Origin: Microbacterium immunditiarum
GTDB taxonomy: Bacteria > Actinomycetota > Actinomycetes > Actinomycetales > Microbacteriaceae
DNA: 64,000 nucleotides
Direction of reading: 5' to 3'
Assembly (NCBI RefSeq): GCF_013409785.1
Contig: NZ_JACCBV010000001.1
Coordinates: 1,860,001 to 1,924,000 of the forward strand
Shown: positions 28,452 to 37,040 of the stretch, one piece after another
Layout of the letters: each line of letters opens with the position of its first letter
How positions within the stretch are numbered: position 1 is the first letter of the stretch
Made by a program: the position numbers and the translations under genes
Notes under the pieces: model-generated
What the model was told of the DNA's origin: nothing
The model's database searches: none
The model's input: only the letters and a program-made list of their open reading frames with translations

Positions 28452-29036
28452 TCACGCGCGCGGTGCGAACGCCGCGTGGAGGATCGCCCGCACGCGCGAG
28501 GCGACCGCGAGCCGCGCGTCGGCACCGTCGGTGCGCGTGATCGCGTCGGCGAGCATCGTCACCGCGAGCAGGACGTCGTCGAGTTCCACGTGCCGGCCCA
28601 CGCGGCCCCGACCGATGTCACGATCGAGCACGGTGCGAGCCGCGCGGGCGAGCGATTCGCCGACGTGTGCGACGCGCTCGTCATGCTGGCTGCGCCACAT
28701 GAGGTCGATGAGGGCCGTCGACACGACCGCCTGCTCCGCGATGAGCGCGAAGAAGTCGTCGAGCGAGGTCTCGGCCTTCTTCGCGATCTGCTCGACGACC
28801 TCGAGGTTCTCGTCGAAGACGGCGACCGCGAGCGCCAGCCGATCGGGGAAGTGCCGGTAGAGGCTGCCCTGCCCGACGCCCGCCCTCTTGGCGATCGAGC
28901 TGAGCGGTGCCCGCAGTCCCTCCGTCGCGAAGATCTCGCGTGCCGCGTCGATGAGCGCGCGTCGGTTCTCGGGGCCCGCGCCGCGCCCGCGATTCGGCTT
29001 GCGCGGCGTCGCGGCGGCGTTCCCTTGCGGAGTCAC
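28452..29036 (-). CDS. TetR family transcriptional regulator
   Basis: This 194-residue TetR protein has its helix-turn-helix at about residues 20-65 (NRRALIDAAREIFATEGL, SSIAKRAGVGQGSLYRHFPDRLAL) and an all-helical ligand domain after it. I start at GTG 29036. The frame extends to a TTG at 29060, but that codon lies inside the palindromic operator and has no ribosome-binding site. It is divergent from the SDR gene; a perfect 22-bp palindrome just upstream (29051-29072) is the obvious operator for repression of both. The ligand is unknown, but the SDR target suggests a small carbonyl or alcohol. Confidence 0.9.
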   Translation of the reverse strand: MTPQGNAAATPRKPNRGRGAGPENRRALIDAAREIFATEGLRAPLSSIAKRAGVGQGSLYRHFPDRLALAVAVFDENLEVVEQIAKKAETSLDDFFALIAEQAVVSTALIDLMWRSQHDERVAHVGESLARAARTVLDRDIGRGRVGRHVELDDVLLAVTMLADAITRTDGADARLAVASRVRAILHAAFAPRA

Positions 29037-29050
29037 GGGTGATAGCCTAT

Positions 29051-29072
29051 TACCGGACAAGGTTGTCCGGTA
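29051..29072. promoter_or_regulatory. TetR operator palindrome
   Basis: Two perfect 10-bp arms, TACCGGACAA and TTGTCCGGTA, flank GG. The site lies 15 bp before the chosen tetR start and 48 bp before the SDR start. A second short inverted repeat (CGAGTTC-TC-GAACTCG, 29074-29089) directly follows. Length and symmetry are typical of TetR operators. Confidence 0.85.
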
Positions 29073-29119
29073 GCGAGTTCTCGAACTCGAGAGACCGAAG
29101 CAGAAGAAGGATCCATCTC

Positions 29120-30181
29120 ATGAGCACGCGCACGCTCCTCAGCGGCGACGACTCCATCAAGACGTGGCTGAACGACCCCGTGGGGGGTCCGATCATCCGC
29201 GACCTCCTCGCACAGGGCGGTCAGAGCGCCGATGTGCTCAAGCCCGTCAGCCGCCTCGCTCTCAAGCGGCTCGTCAAGCTCAGCAAGGGCTCGTTCACGC
29301 AGGAGATGGTCGACCAGCTCGTCGCTCGCGCCGCATCCGGTGACGCCCCCGCAGACGCCCCCGCGGCATCCGCTGCCGATGAGGACGATCACGCGGACGC
29401 CGCGCCCACTCCTGCGACGGAGTGGGCCGAGCGCATCGACGCCGGCCGCTTCGCGGGAAAGACCGTCATCGTGACCGGAGCGGGCTCCGGCATCGGGCGC
29501 GCGACGGCGTCGCGCGTCGCGCGCGAGGGAGGGCGTGTCATCGCTGTCGACATGTCGCCGGAGCGCCTCGCCGAGTTCGCGGCGGAGCACCCGGGCGCCG
29601 ACATCGTCAGCGTCGCCGCCGACATCACCGACGACGCGAAGGTCGCCGAGATCGTCGCCGCGGCGGGCGAACGGATCGATGGCCTCGCGAATGTGGCCGG
29701 CATCATGGACGACATGACCCCGCTCGGCGAGGTCACCGACGCGGTGTGGAAGCGCGTGTTCGCCGTGAACGTCGACGGCACCATGAAGCTCACGCGCGCG
29801 GTCATCCCGGCGATGCTCGCTCGCGGCGCCGGCTCGATCGTGAACACGGCGTCCGAGGCCGCGCTGCGCGGATCAGCCGCCGGCGTCGCCTACACGGCGT
29901 CGAAGAACGCGGTCGTCGGCATCACCAAGTCGACGGCGTTCATGTACGGGCCGAGCGGCCTGCGGGTCAACGCCGTCGCGCCAGGTGCGACGATCACGAA
30001 CATCGAGGCGACGTTCGCGTCGGCGCTCGGTGCGCAGCGCGTGCGTCAGGCGATGACGATCCTGCCGGACGCCGCCGAAGCCGAGGCGGTCGCAGCCTCG
30101 ATCACGTTCCTCCTGAGCGACGACGGCGTCAACATCAACGGCGTCGTGCTCGCGAGCGACGGTGGGTGGTCGGCCGCCTGA
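29120..30181 (+). CDS. SDR family oxidoreductase with N-terminal helical extension
   Basis: This 353-residue protein has its C-terminal about 250 residues as a classical short-chain dehydrogenase: the nucleotide motif TGAGSGIG, NVAGIMDD in place of NNAG, the catalytic Ser region, and YTASKNA with Tyr and Lys. Residues 1-75 (WLNDPVGGPIIRDLLAQGG, LKRLVKLSKGSFTQEMVDQLV) form a separate helical unit, joined by an Ala/Asp-rich linker; such an extension is not part of ordinary SDRs. ATG 29120 has AGAAGGA about 9 nt upstream. It is divergent from tetR across a perfect operator, so it is probably induced by its substrate. The substrate is unknown. Confidence 0.9.
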   Translation: MSTRTLLSGDDSIKTWLNDPVGGPIIRDLLAQGGQSADVLKPVSRLALKRLVKLSKGSFTQEMVDQLVARAASGDAPADAPAASAADEDDHADAAPTPATEWAERIDAGRFAGKTVIVTGAGSGIGRATASRVAREGGRVIAVDMSPERLAEFAAEHPGADIVSVAADITDDAKVAEIVAAAGERIDGLANVAGIMDDMTPLGEVTDAVWKRVFAVNVDGTMKLTRAVIPAMLARGAGSIVNTASEAALRGSAAGVAYTASKNAVVGITKSTAFMYGPSGLRVNAVAPGATITNIEATFASALGAQRVRQAMTILPDAAEAEAVAASITFLLSDDGVNINGVVLASDGGWSAA

Positions 30182-30207
30182 GCGGCCCGCTCACCCCTTC
30201 ATCCTGG

Positions 30208-30244
30208 CCCTCCCGGAATGCCCGACCCGACGGGCCCGGGAGGG
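30208..30244. terminator. Bidirectional terminator hairpin
   Basis: The outer stem CCCTCCCGG/CCGGGAGGG (9 bp) is stacked on the inner stem GCCCG/CGGGC, with a 3-nt bulge and a 6-nt loop. It fills the 63-bp gap between the convergent SDR and VOC genes, just before the VOC stop codon. No T-run is seen. Confidence 0.8.
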
Positions 30245-30616
30245 TCAGCTCCCTCTCGGCAGCTCCTGCAGCGTCCAGCGATTCCCGTCGGGGTCGGCGA
30301 ACGTCACGAAGCGGCCCCACGCCTGCTCGTCGACGCCGTCGGCCTCCACGTCGAGGCTGCGCAGATGCGCGAGCGCCTCATCGGCGTCGGGCACGACGAC
30401 CTGGATCGTGTTCTGCCGCCCCGGTTCGAGGTCGAGGCCGAGTCCCTCGCCGATCGCGATCGAGCACGCGGAGCCGGGCGGTGTCAGCTGCACGAAACGC
30501 ACCTCATCGGACACCCGGTGATCGTGGTCGGGATGGAACCCGATCTTGACGTAGAAGTCCTTCGCGCGCTCGACATCCGTCACCGGAACGTGGATGAGCT
30601 CGATCTTCCAGTCCAT
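30245..30616 (-). CDS. VOC/glyoxalase superfamily protein
   Basis: This 123-residue single VOC domain has the two paired beta-alpha-beta-beta-beta units: KIELIHVPVTDVERAKDFYVKIGFHPDHD at the start and FADPDGNRWTLQEL at the end. Possible metal ligands are His in the first strand and Glu in the last strand. Proteins of this type include glyoxalases, resistance and ring-cleavage proteins; this short form is most often annotated only by fold. It has no clear ribosome-binding site beyond GGGGCAG. It is separated by 51 bp from the large regulator gene on the same strand. Confidence 0.88.
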   Translation of the reverse strand: MDWKIELIHVPVTDVERAKDFYVKIGFHPDHDHRVSDEVRFVQLTPPGSACSIAIGEGLGLDLEPGRQNTIQVVVPDADEALAHLRSLDVEADGVDEQAWGRFVTFADPDGNRWTLQELPRGS

Positions 30617-30667
30617 CGCCGCTGCCCCCTCGCCTCGCGGGAAGCGAACCTTCCCGATGTCGCGACG

Positions 30668-33040
30668 CTACGCCGGGGTTCCGACGTTGCCGACCCTCGC
30701 GGTTCCGTCGGGGGCGGGATCGGGATCGCCGGTGAACCGTTCCACGAGTTCGGCGGGACACGCCGCGAGCGCAGCCGCGCGACCTGCCACCGCGGACAGC
30801 GTGTCGAGCGTCGCCAGCGCGGAGGCGGGGTCACCGGCGTCGTGGTGTGCGCCGGCGAGACGCGCGAGTGCCGCCGCGTGTCTCGCGTGGTCGTTCGCCG
30901 CCGTCGCGATGTCGACGGCCCCGCGCAGCAGGGCGATCCGGGAGTCAGCGGCCGGCTCGCGTCGCGCTCGCAGGAGGAGCCCGCGGCTCACGCAGCGGAG
31001 GTCGCCGAGATGGCGGAAGGTGTCCACCAGGTCGACGAGGTCGATGTCGTCGTCCGCGCCCGCCCCGAGCGTCGCCAACGCGAGCCGCGCGTGAGCGAGC
31101 TCGTGCTCGTTGCCGATGCGCTCGGCGTACGACAGGCACTCGGTCGCCCACGCGGCGGCGCGGGTCGGGTCCCAGCCGCTCTCGGCGGCCGTGAGCGCCA
31201 TCATGAAGCGCACGTTGTGCACGTGCGTGTCGTCTCCGGCGCGCGAGTACGCGTCGACCGCGGACTCGAAGGCCTCGAGCGCGTCTTCGAGGGACGTGTC
31301 GTCGTCATCGCGGAGCGCCAGCGTGCGTAGCGCGATGCCGCGGCACTGGCGCACCGCTCCGACGTCCCACGCGTCACCTGCCCGCAGGGCGAGCGTCTCT
31401 GCGAGGTCGAGGTGCTCCAGCGCGGCGCGCGGATCGGGGCCGTACGCCCCGGCCAGGCCCGCGAGCTGGTGGGCCGCCCGGCGCCCCCGGTCGTCCTGGG
31501 CGATGCCGAGTGCGCGCTCGGCCAACGCGGCGACCGGCTCGACGTCGTAGAAGGCGAGGGCGCTGCCGAGCAGCAGCAGCTCCTGGGGACCCATCTGAGA
31601 CACGAGCCTCTCGTCGTGGGCCGCCGCGGACAGTGCCGCGACGCTGTCGACATCCGATCCGTACTGCTCGACGCCCACCGCGAGCGAGGTCGCCAGCGAT
31701 ACGGCGAGCGCGTCGGGGACCTCGAGCGACCAGCGCAGCGCGGCGTTGACCTCGGGGCACAGCATCGCGGACTGGGCGAGAGCCGCGGGGCTCGCGTCGG
31801 TGCGGGCGCGCGCGGCGACGCGTGCGGCGACGGCCTCGATGTGCGCGGCGTGGCGCGCGTGCACATCCTGCACGATCTGGGGGTCCGTGCGATCCAGCAC
31901 GAACTCGCGCAGCACCGCGAGCAGGCGCCATCGCGCCGGGCCGCCTGGTGCGGCGACGACGAGCGAACGGTCGAGCAGCCTCATGATGATGCCCTCGACG
32001 CCTGTGTGCGTCACCGCGACCGCGAGGTCGATGTCGAACGTGCGGGGCAGCGCCGCCAGGCGGCGCAGCACGTCCTGCTCGTCGGGGCTGAGCAGATCCC
32101 ATGACCACTCGAACGCCGTCGCGAGGCTGCGGTGCCGGCCCTCCGGATACGCCCGGTCGAGTGTCGCGAAGTCGCGGTCGAGCCGCGCCGCGAGGTCCTC
32201 GAGGGGAAGGTGCCGAGCGGCGGATGCGGCGAGCTCAAGCGCGAGCGGAAGGCCGTCGAGGCGCTCGGCGATGTGGTGCGCGAGCTCGACCTCGCCCGCT
32301 TCGATCGTCCCGCCACCCGTCCTGATCCGGTCGATGAGCAGAGCCGTCGCCGGCGCGTCGACGCCGTCGGTCGCGAGCGGCGAGAGCTGCATGACGATCT
32401 CGTCGGCTCCGCCCAGCGGAGTGCGCGAGGTCGCGAGCACCGCGAGGCCGGGGACGCGGGCGAGCAGGCCGGCCACGGCTTCGCCGGTCGCGGATGCCAC
32501 GTGGTCGGCGTTGTCGAGCACGAGCAGGTGGTCCTGCGACGACAGCGCCACCGCGAGCGCGTCGGACGGATCGCGTGAGCGCGCCGGTTCGAGGCCGAGT
32601 GTGCGCGCGATGCGCGTCACGACGTCCGATGGTGTCGCGTGCTCGAGTTCGACGACGACGGGCACGCGAGGGGTCTGGCTCCGCGCGTGCTCGAGGGCGA
32701 GGCGGGTCTTGCCGACCCCACCCGGCCCGACGATCGTGACATGGCGGCGCGCGGCGAAGAGCTCCCGCAGTCGAGCGAGGTCACGCCCGCGGCCGCGCAG
32801 CGCGTTGCCGGGTGTGCGGATCGCCGAGTCGCGATCCGACCGGGCCGCCGCGATGAGATCCGCGCGGCTCTCGGCGTCGAGCTTGCGTCGCAGGCTCGCG
32901 ATGTGGCTCTCGACCGTGCGCACGGAGATGAACAGCTCCGAGGCGATCTCGGGGTTGCTCAGTCGTCGCTCCACCGCGGCGAGCACCGCGCGTTCGCGCG
33001 GCGTCAGCGTCGGGCCGTGCACGCGGGTCAGTGTACTCAC
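30668..33040 (-). CDS. Large ATPase regulator with N-terminal LuxR-type HTH
   Basis: This 790-residue protein joins a LuxR/GerE helix-turn-helix at its very N-terminus (residues 12-66, LTPRERAVLAAVERRLSN, ASELFISVRTVESHIASLR) to an NB-ARC-like STAND ATPase. Walker A is GPGGVGKT at 105-112, Walker B HLLVLDNAD near 172-180, then LATSRTPL and a GLPLALELAASAARHLP arm. The remaining 400 residues are Ala-rich helical repeats, probably TPR-like. In LAL/MalT regulators the HTH is C-terminal, so the order here is reversed. It starts at a GTG that overlaps the stop of the 69-aa ORF by 4 nt. It likely activates transcription on ligand binding; its targets are unknown. Confidence 0.88.
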   Translation of the reverse strand: MSTLTRVHGPTLTPRERAVLAAVERRLSNPEIASELFISVRTVESHIASLRRKLDAESRADLIAAARSDRDSAIRTPGNALRGRGRDLARLRELFAARRHVTIVGPGGVGKTRLALEHARSQTPRVPVVVELEHATPSDVVTRIARTLGLEPARSRDPSDALAVALSSQDHLLVLDNADHVASATGEAVAGLLARVPGLAVLATSRTPLGGADEIVMQLSPLATDGVDAPATALLIDRIRTGGGTIEAGEVELAHHIAERLDGLPLALELAASAARHLPLEDLAARLDRDFATLDRAYPEGRHRSLATAFEWSWDLLSPDEQDVLRRLAALPRTFDIDLAVAVTHTGVEGIIMRLLDRSLVVAAPGGPARWRLLAVLREFVLDRTDPQIVQDVHARHAAHIEAVAARVAARARTDASPAALAQSAMLCPEVNAALRWSLEVPDALAVSLATSLAVGVEQYGSDVDSVAALSAAAHDERLVSQMGPQELLLLGSALAFYDVEPVAALAERALGIAQDDRGRRAAHQLAGLAGAYGPDPRAALEHLDLAETLALRAGDAWDVGAVRQCRGIALRTLALRDDDDTSLEDALEAFESAVDAYSRAGDDTHVHNVRFMMALTAAESGWDPTRAAAWATECLSYAERIGNEHELAHARLALATLGAGADDDIDLVDLVDTFRHLGDLRCVSRGLLLRARREPAADSRIALLRGAVDIATAANDHARHAAALARLAGAHHDAGDPASALATLDTLSAVAGRAAALAACPAELVERFTGDPDPAPDGTARVGNVGTPA

Positions 33041-33246
33041 GCGTCGCCCGGAAGGAGGCGCCCGCGTCCGCCGGCGTTCACGGCCGCGGCCGGTCGGAGC
33101 GCGGCATCCGCCTCACCCTCACCTCCGCGGCGCGGTCCGCGCGCGCGGCCGAGGCCGAGTTCGCGGATGCGCCGGCGGTGCTCGAGCTCGCGCGTCAGCC
33201 CCTGCTGCTCCAGCAGGAACAGGGCCAGAGGATCGTATGCGGACAT
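33037..33246 (-). CDS. Small hypothetical protein translationally coupled to the LuxR-type ATPase
   Basis: The 69-residue ORF begins MSAYDPLALFLLEQQGLTRELEHRRR, predicted as one amphipathic helix, followed by a basic Gly/Arg/Ala-rich tail of low complexity. A strong GGAAGGAGG lies 7 nt upstream of the ATG, and the stop overlaps the GTG of the regulator (GTGA), so translation of both is probably linked. It sits 37 bp after the methyltransferase gene. No family or function is recognised; the N-terminal helix is the only part likely to be conserved. Confidence 0.68.
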   Translation of the reverse strand: MSAYDPLALFLLEQQGLTRELEHRRRIRELGLGRARGPRRGGEGEADAALRPAAAVNAGGRGRLLPGDA

Positions 33247-33283
33247 CGGGTCCGCCTCCTTCCGAGCGGTTCGACGGCGGTCG

Positions 33284-34117
33284 TCAGCGCACCGTCGCGG
33301 TGAAGATCAGGTACTCCCACTCCATTGCGTGGTCCGAGATCGCGGCGTCGCCGAGCGCGGTCAGCGCCGAGTCGAGAGCCGCCGTGCGCTCGGCGTCGTC
33401 GGCGTTGCGGTTGCAGACCGCGATCGTGGGTCCGTAGTGCGACGCGAAGTACGCGCGGAACTCCTCGCCGGTCGCGAAGCGATCGACGCGCACCGTCTCG
33501 CGCGTCGCGCGGATGTCGGTGATCCGGTCGCCGAACAGGTCGCGGACGTGCTGCTCATCGCCCCAGAGCGGAGCCGGCTGGGCACCCGCGGGAAGCGGGG
33601 CGTTGAACGGCTTCATCGCGGCGAACATGCGCCCGATGAACCCGGTCGGCGTCCAGCTCAGCACGCCGATGCGCCCACCAGGGCGCGTGACCCGCACGAG
33701 CTCGGCGGCCGCGCGCTCGTGGTGCGGTGCGAACATGACGCCGATGCACGACATCGCGACGTCGAACGCGTCGTCGTCGAAGGGCAGTGCCTCGGCGTCG
33801 GCCGGCACCCATTCGAGCGTCGCCCTCGCCTCCTGTGCGTTGCGGTGTCCGGCTCCGAAGAGCTCCGGAGTCAGGTCGCTCGCCGTCACGATGGCACCGC
33901 GCAGCGCGGCCGGGATCGCGGCGTTGCCCGTTCCGGCCGCCACGTCGAGCACGCGGTCACCGCGTCGCACGTCGACCGCTTGGACGAGCCGCGGCCCGAG
34001 CGGCCAGATGAGGTCGGATGCCAGGGCGGGGTAGTCGCCCGAAGCCCACATGGCGCGGTGCTTGGCCTTGAGCGCCTTGTCCTCGTCGTCGATCGCGATG
34101 GTGTGCAGATCGGTCAT
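33284..34117 (-). CDS. Class I SAM-dependent methyltransferase
   Basis: This 277-residue protein has the Rossmann-fold methyltransferase motifs: motif I VLDVAAGTGNAAI near residues 58-70, an acidic motif II region around VTASDLTPELF, DAFDVAMSCIGVMFAP (motif IV), and VTRPGGRIGVLSW (motif VI). It resembles UbiE/small-molecule methyltransferases. The N-terminus MTDLHTIAIDDEDKALKAKHRAMW fits that group. ATG 34117 has AAGGAGAAGGA immediately upstream; the frame is open further without support. It heads the apparent operon methyltransferase, 69-aa ORF, LuxR-type ATPase, and is divergent from the HAIR-controlled clp gene. The substrate is unknown. Confidence 0.9.
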   Translation of the reverse strand: MTDLHTIAIDDEDKALKAKHRAMWASGDYPALASDLIWPLGPRLVQAVDVRRGDRVLDVAAGTGNAAIPAALRGAIVTASDLTPELFGAGHRNAQEARATLEWVPADAEALPFDDDAFDVAMSCIGVMFAPHHERAAAELVRVTRPGGRIGVLSWTPTGFIGRMFAAMKPFNAPLPAGAQPAPLWGDEQHVRDLFGDRITDIRATRETVRVDRFATGEEFRAYFASHYGPTIAVCNRNADDAERTAALDSALTALGDAAISDHAMEWEYLIFTATVR

Positions 34118-34292
34118 GTCCTTCTCCTTCGTCTCGGTGGACGCCGTCCAGCGTCCTCGCCGGCGGAACGTCGCGCATCCGTGCGCCACACGGAAATCGG
34201 CACCGAGAAGTCACGCACGCGAGACGGACGAGGCCGGTTCGGGCCGATCTGATACGAGACACCGGGAATACGAGTGCCGTCACCGCGTTGAA

Positions 34293-34313
34293 CTTGATAC
34301 GTATCTGCTCAAG
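34293..34313 (+). promoter_or_regulatory. HAIR element 1 (HspR operator)
   Basis: CTTGATA-N7-GCTCAAG matches the HAIR consensus CTTGAGT-N7-ACTCAAG at 11 of 14 fixed positions with exact spacing. The left arm could also act as the -35 region. HspR represses heat-shock genes of actinobacteria through such sites. Confidence 0.8.
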
Positions 34314-34321
34314 TTTGTAAA

Positions 34322-34342
34322 CTTGACAGGCAACGACTCAAG
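34322..34342 (+). promoter_or_regulatory. HAIR element 2 (HspR operator)
   Basis: CTTGACA-N7-ACTCAAG matches the HAIR consensus at 12 of 14 fixed positions with exact 7-nt spacing and a perfect right arm. It starts 29 bp after HAIR 1 and ends 19 bp before the clp start codon. Two sites in series are usual at strongly HspR-repressed promoters. Confidence 0.85.
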
Positions 34343-34361
34343 TTCAGCAGGAGACCAATTC

Positions 34362-36905
34362 ATGCCTGAAGACACCACTCCCACCGGCGGCTCGTTCGAC
34401 GAGTTCCTCGCGCGGTACCTCGCCGGTGAGCGGGCGCGCGCTGAGCGGTCGATCGACCTCAGCCGCTTCCTGAGTGCTCGCACGCAGGAGATGCTGCAGC
34501 GCGCCGGCCAGTACGCGCTCGCGCGCGGCCAGCGTGAGCTCGATGCTCTGCACGTGCTGCGCGTGATCGTGGGGGAGTCTCCCGCACGCGACGCCGTCGA
34601 GCGCATCGGCGCCGACCCGCGGGCGATCGCTCGCGCGGCCGACGACCGCCTTCCCGCCGCGGGACCGGCGGCCGACGTCGACGGCGCCGTCGTGACCCCG
34701 TCGGTGCAGCGCGCGCTGTTCCACGCGTTCCAGGTCGCGCGCTCGTCCGGCTCGACCTATGTCGACCCCGAGCACCTCTTCTTCGCTCTCGTCCTCGCGC
34801 AGGACACTCCGGCCGGTCGCGTGCTGGCCGACGCCGGCGTGACGGCCGAGGCGCTCACACAGGGCGTGCGCGAAACGGTGACGCCGAACGGCGTGCCGGC
34901 CCCCGCCTCCGACGACGAGGATGCGGCATCCGAGACGCCGATGCTCGACACGTACGGCACCGACCTCACGGCGCTCGCCGAGGCGGGCGAGCTCGACCCG
35001 GTCATCGGGCGCGCCGACGAGATCGAGCAGACGATCGAGATCCTCAGCCGCCGCACCAAGAACAACCCGGTGCTGATCGGCGAGGCCGGTGTCGGCAAGA
35101 CCGCGATCGTCGAGGGCCTGGCGGCTGCGATCGTGGCGGATGCCGTGCCCGAGCAGCTCCGCGGCAAGCGCGTCGTCACCCTCGACCTGGCCGCGATGCT
35201 CTCCGGCACGCGGTACCGCGGCGACTTCGAGGAGCGCCTGACCAAGACCATGGACGAGATCGCGTCGCTGAAGGGCGACCTGATCGTGTTCCTCGACGAG
35301 GTGCACACCGTCGTCGGTGCGGGTGCGGGCGGTGACGGCGCGATGGACGCGGGCAACATCCTCAAGCCCCGCCTCGCGCGCCGCGAGCTGCACCTCGTCG
35401 GCGCGACGACTCTCAAGGAGTACCGCGTGATCGAGAAGGATCCCGCGCTCGAGCGCCGCTTCCAGCCTGTGAAGGTGGGCGAGCCCTCGATCGAGGACGC
35501 GGTGCTGATCCTGCGCGGGCTGAAGCCCGCCTACGAGGAGCACCACGCGGTGACCTACACCGACGAGGCGCTGCGCGCCGCCGTCGAGCTGAGCGAGCGG
35601 TACCTCACCGAGCGCGTGCTGCCCGACAAGGCGATCGACCTGATCGACCAGGCGGGCGCCCGGCTCCGGCTGCGGCTCGGCGCGAAGGTCGACGTGTCGG
35701 CGCTCATGGAGCGCCTCGCGACGCTGGAGGCCGACAAGAACGCGGCCGTCTCCGCCGAGCACTACGAGGAGGCCTCGCGCATCCGCGACGAGATCGCGGC
35801 AGTGCAGGCCAAGATCGAAGAGGCGACGGCGAACGCCGGCGGCGCACTCGAGGCCGTCGTCGACGAGCCCGAGATCGCTGCCGTGATCAGCCGTGCGACG
35901 GGCATCCCCGTGAACCGTCTCACCGAGACCGAGCGCGAGCGCCTCGCGACCCTCGAGTCCGAGCTGCACGAGCGTGTCATCGGTCAGGACGAGGCGGTCG
36001 CCGCCGTCGCGAAGGCAGTGCGCCGCAATCGCACGGGCATGGGCGACGCGCGTCGCCCCGTCGGATCGTTCCTGTTCCTCGGCCCCACGGGCGTCGGCAA
36101 GACCGAGCTGGCGAAGGCCCTCGCGGCCTCGCTGTTCGACGACGAGGGCGCTGTCATCCGCTTCGACATGAGCGAGTTCGGCGAGCGTCACACCGTGTCG
36201 CGCCTGGTCGGCGCCCCTCCGGGGTACGTCGGCTACGACGAGGCCGGGCAGCTCACCGAGCGCGTGCGGCGCAACCCGTACTCGATCGTGCTGTTCGACG
36301 AGATCGAGAAGGCGCACCCGGATGTCTTCAACCTGCTCCTGCAGGTGCTCGACGACGGGCGCCTCACCGACGGTCAGGGTCGCACGGTCGACTTCCGCAA
36401 CACCGTCGTGGTCATGACCTCCAACCTCGGCAGCGAGTTCCTGGCGTCGCGCTCCGGCGCGATCGGATTCGTCGCCGACGGCGGCGGTGAGACCGGGTTC
36501 GGCTCCGAGAAGGACCTGCGCGACCGCGTGTTCGCGAAGCTGCGCGAGGCGATGCGTCCCGAGTTCCTCAACCGCATCGACGAGATCGTGCTGTTCCGCA
36601 AGCTCGACCGCGAGCAGCTGCGCGAGATCGTCAGCCTGATGATCGGTGCGACGGCGGCACGCCTGGCGCGCCGTGAGGTGACGATCGAGCTGACGGATGC
36701 CGCGGTGGACTGGCTCGCCGAGCACGGGTACGAGCCCGAGTACGGCGCTCGCCCGCTGCGTCGCCTGATCCAGCGCGAGGTCGACGACCGCGTGGCCGAC
36801 CTGTTCGTGACGGGCGCGCTCGTCGACGGCGGGTCCGTGACGGTAGACGTCTCCGGCGACCAGCTGGTCGTGGCGGCGAACGTCGCCGTGCCGCAGGCCG
36901 CCTGA
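34362..36905 (+). CDS. ClpC-like AAA+ unfoldase (ATP-dependent Clp ATP-binding subunit)
   Basis: This 847-residue Hsp100 protein has a Clp-N domain at about 35-185 (with an unusual 35-residue N-terminal extension), AAA-1 with Walker A GEAGVGKT (240-247), and a short middle region containing a UVR motif ([21 protein letters not shown]) as in ClpC. AAA-2 has Walker A GPTGVGKT (574-581). An IGF tripeptide (701-703, [11 protein letters not shown]) lies where ClpP-binding loops of ClpA/ClpC/ClpX sit, so it probably feeds ClpP. ClpB lacks this loop and has a long coiled-coil M domain. ATG 34362 has AGGAG 8 nt upstream. Two HAIR elements indicate HspR heat-shock control. Confidence 0.92.
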   Translation: MPEDTTPTGGSFDEFLARYLAGERARAERSIDLSRFLSARTQEMLQRAGQYALARGQRELDALHVLRVIVGESPARDAVERIGADPRAIARAADDRLPAAGPAADVDGAVVTPSVQRALFHAFQVARSSGSTYVDPEHLFFALVLAQDTPAGRVLADAGVTAEALTQGVRETVTPNGVPAPASDDEDAASETPMLDTYGTDLTALAEAGELDPVIGRADEIEQTIEILSRRTKNNPVLIGEAGVGKTAIVEGLAAAIVADAVPEQLRGKRVVTLDLAAMLSGTRYRGDFEERLTKTMDEIASLKGDLIVFLDEVHTVVGAGAGGDGAMDAGNILKPRLARRELHLVGATTLKEYRVIEKDPALERRFQPVKVGEPSIEDAVLILRGLKPAYEEHHAVTYTDEALRAAVELSERYLTERVLPDKAIDLIDQAGARLRLRLGAKVDVSALMERLATLEADKNAAVSAEHYEEASRIRDEIAAVQAKIEEATANAGGALEAVVDEPEIAAVISRATGIPVNRLTETERERLATLESELHERVIGQDEAVAAVAKAVRRNRTGMGDARRPVGSFLFLGPTGVGKTELAKALAASLFDDEGAVIRFDMSEFGERHTVSRLVGAPPGYVGYDEAGQLTERVRRNPYSIVLFDEIEKAHPDVFNLLLQVLDDGRLTDGQGRTVDFRNTVVVMTSNLGSEFLASRSGAIGFVADGGGETGFGSEKDLRDRVFAKLREAMRPEFLNRIDEIVLFRKLDREQLREIVSLMIGATAARLARREVTIELTDAAVDWLAEHGYEPEYGARPLRRLIQREVDDRVADLFVTGALVDGGSVTVDVSGDQLVVAANVAVPQAA

Positions 36906-36930
36906 TGTGATCAAGTCCGCTCGCAGCGGG

Positions 36931-36964
36931 ACGAGGCCGCCGCCCACTCGGGTGGCGGCCTCGT
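36931..36964 (+). terminator. Terminator hairpin after the clp gene
   Basis: Perfect 11-nt arms ACGAGGCCGCC and GGCGGCCTCGT enclose a 12-nt loop, 25 bp after the clp stop. There is no strong T-run, but the stem is very stable. Confidence 0.8.
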
Positions 36965-37040
36965 CGCATCCGTGTCTTTCGTGCACATCGAGCAGGAATC
37001 GAGAAGTGCCGGATGCCGCCCCGCGCGTAGCGTCGCCGGT

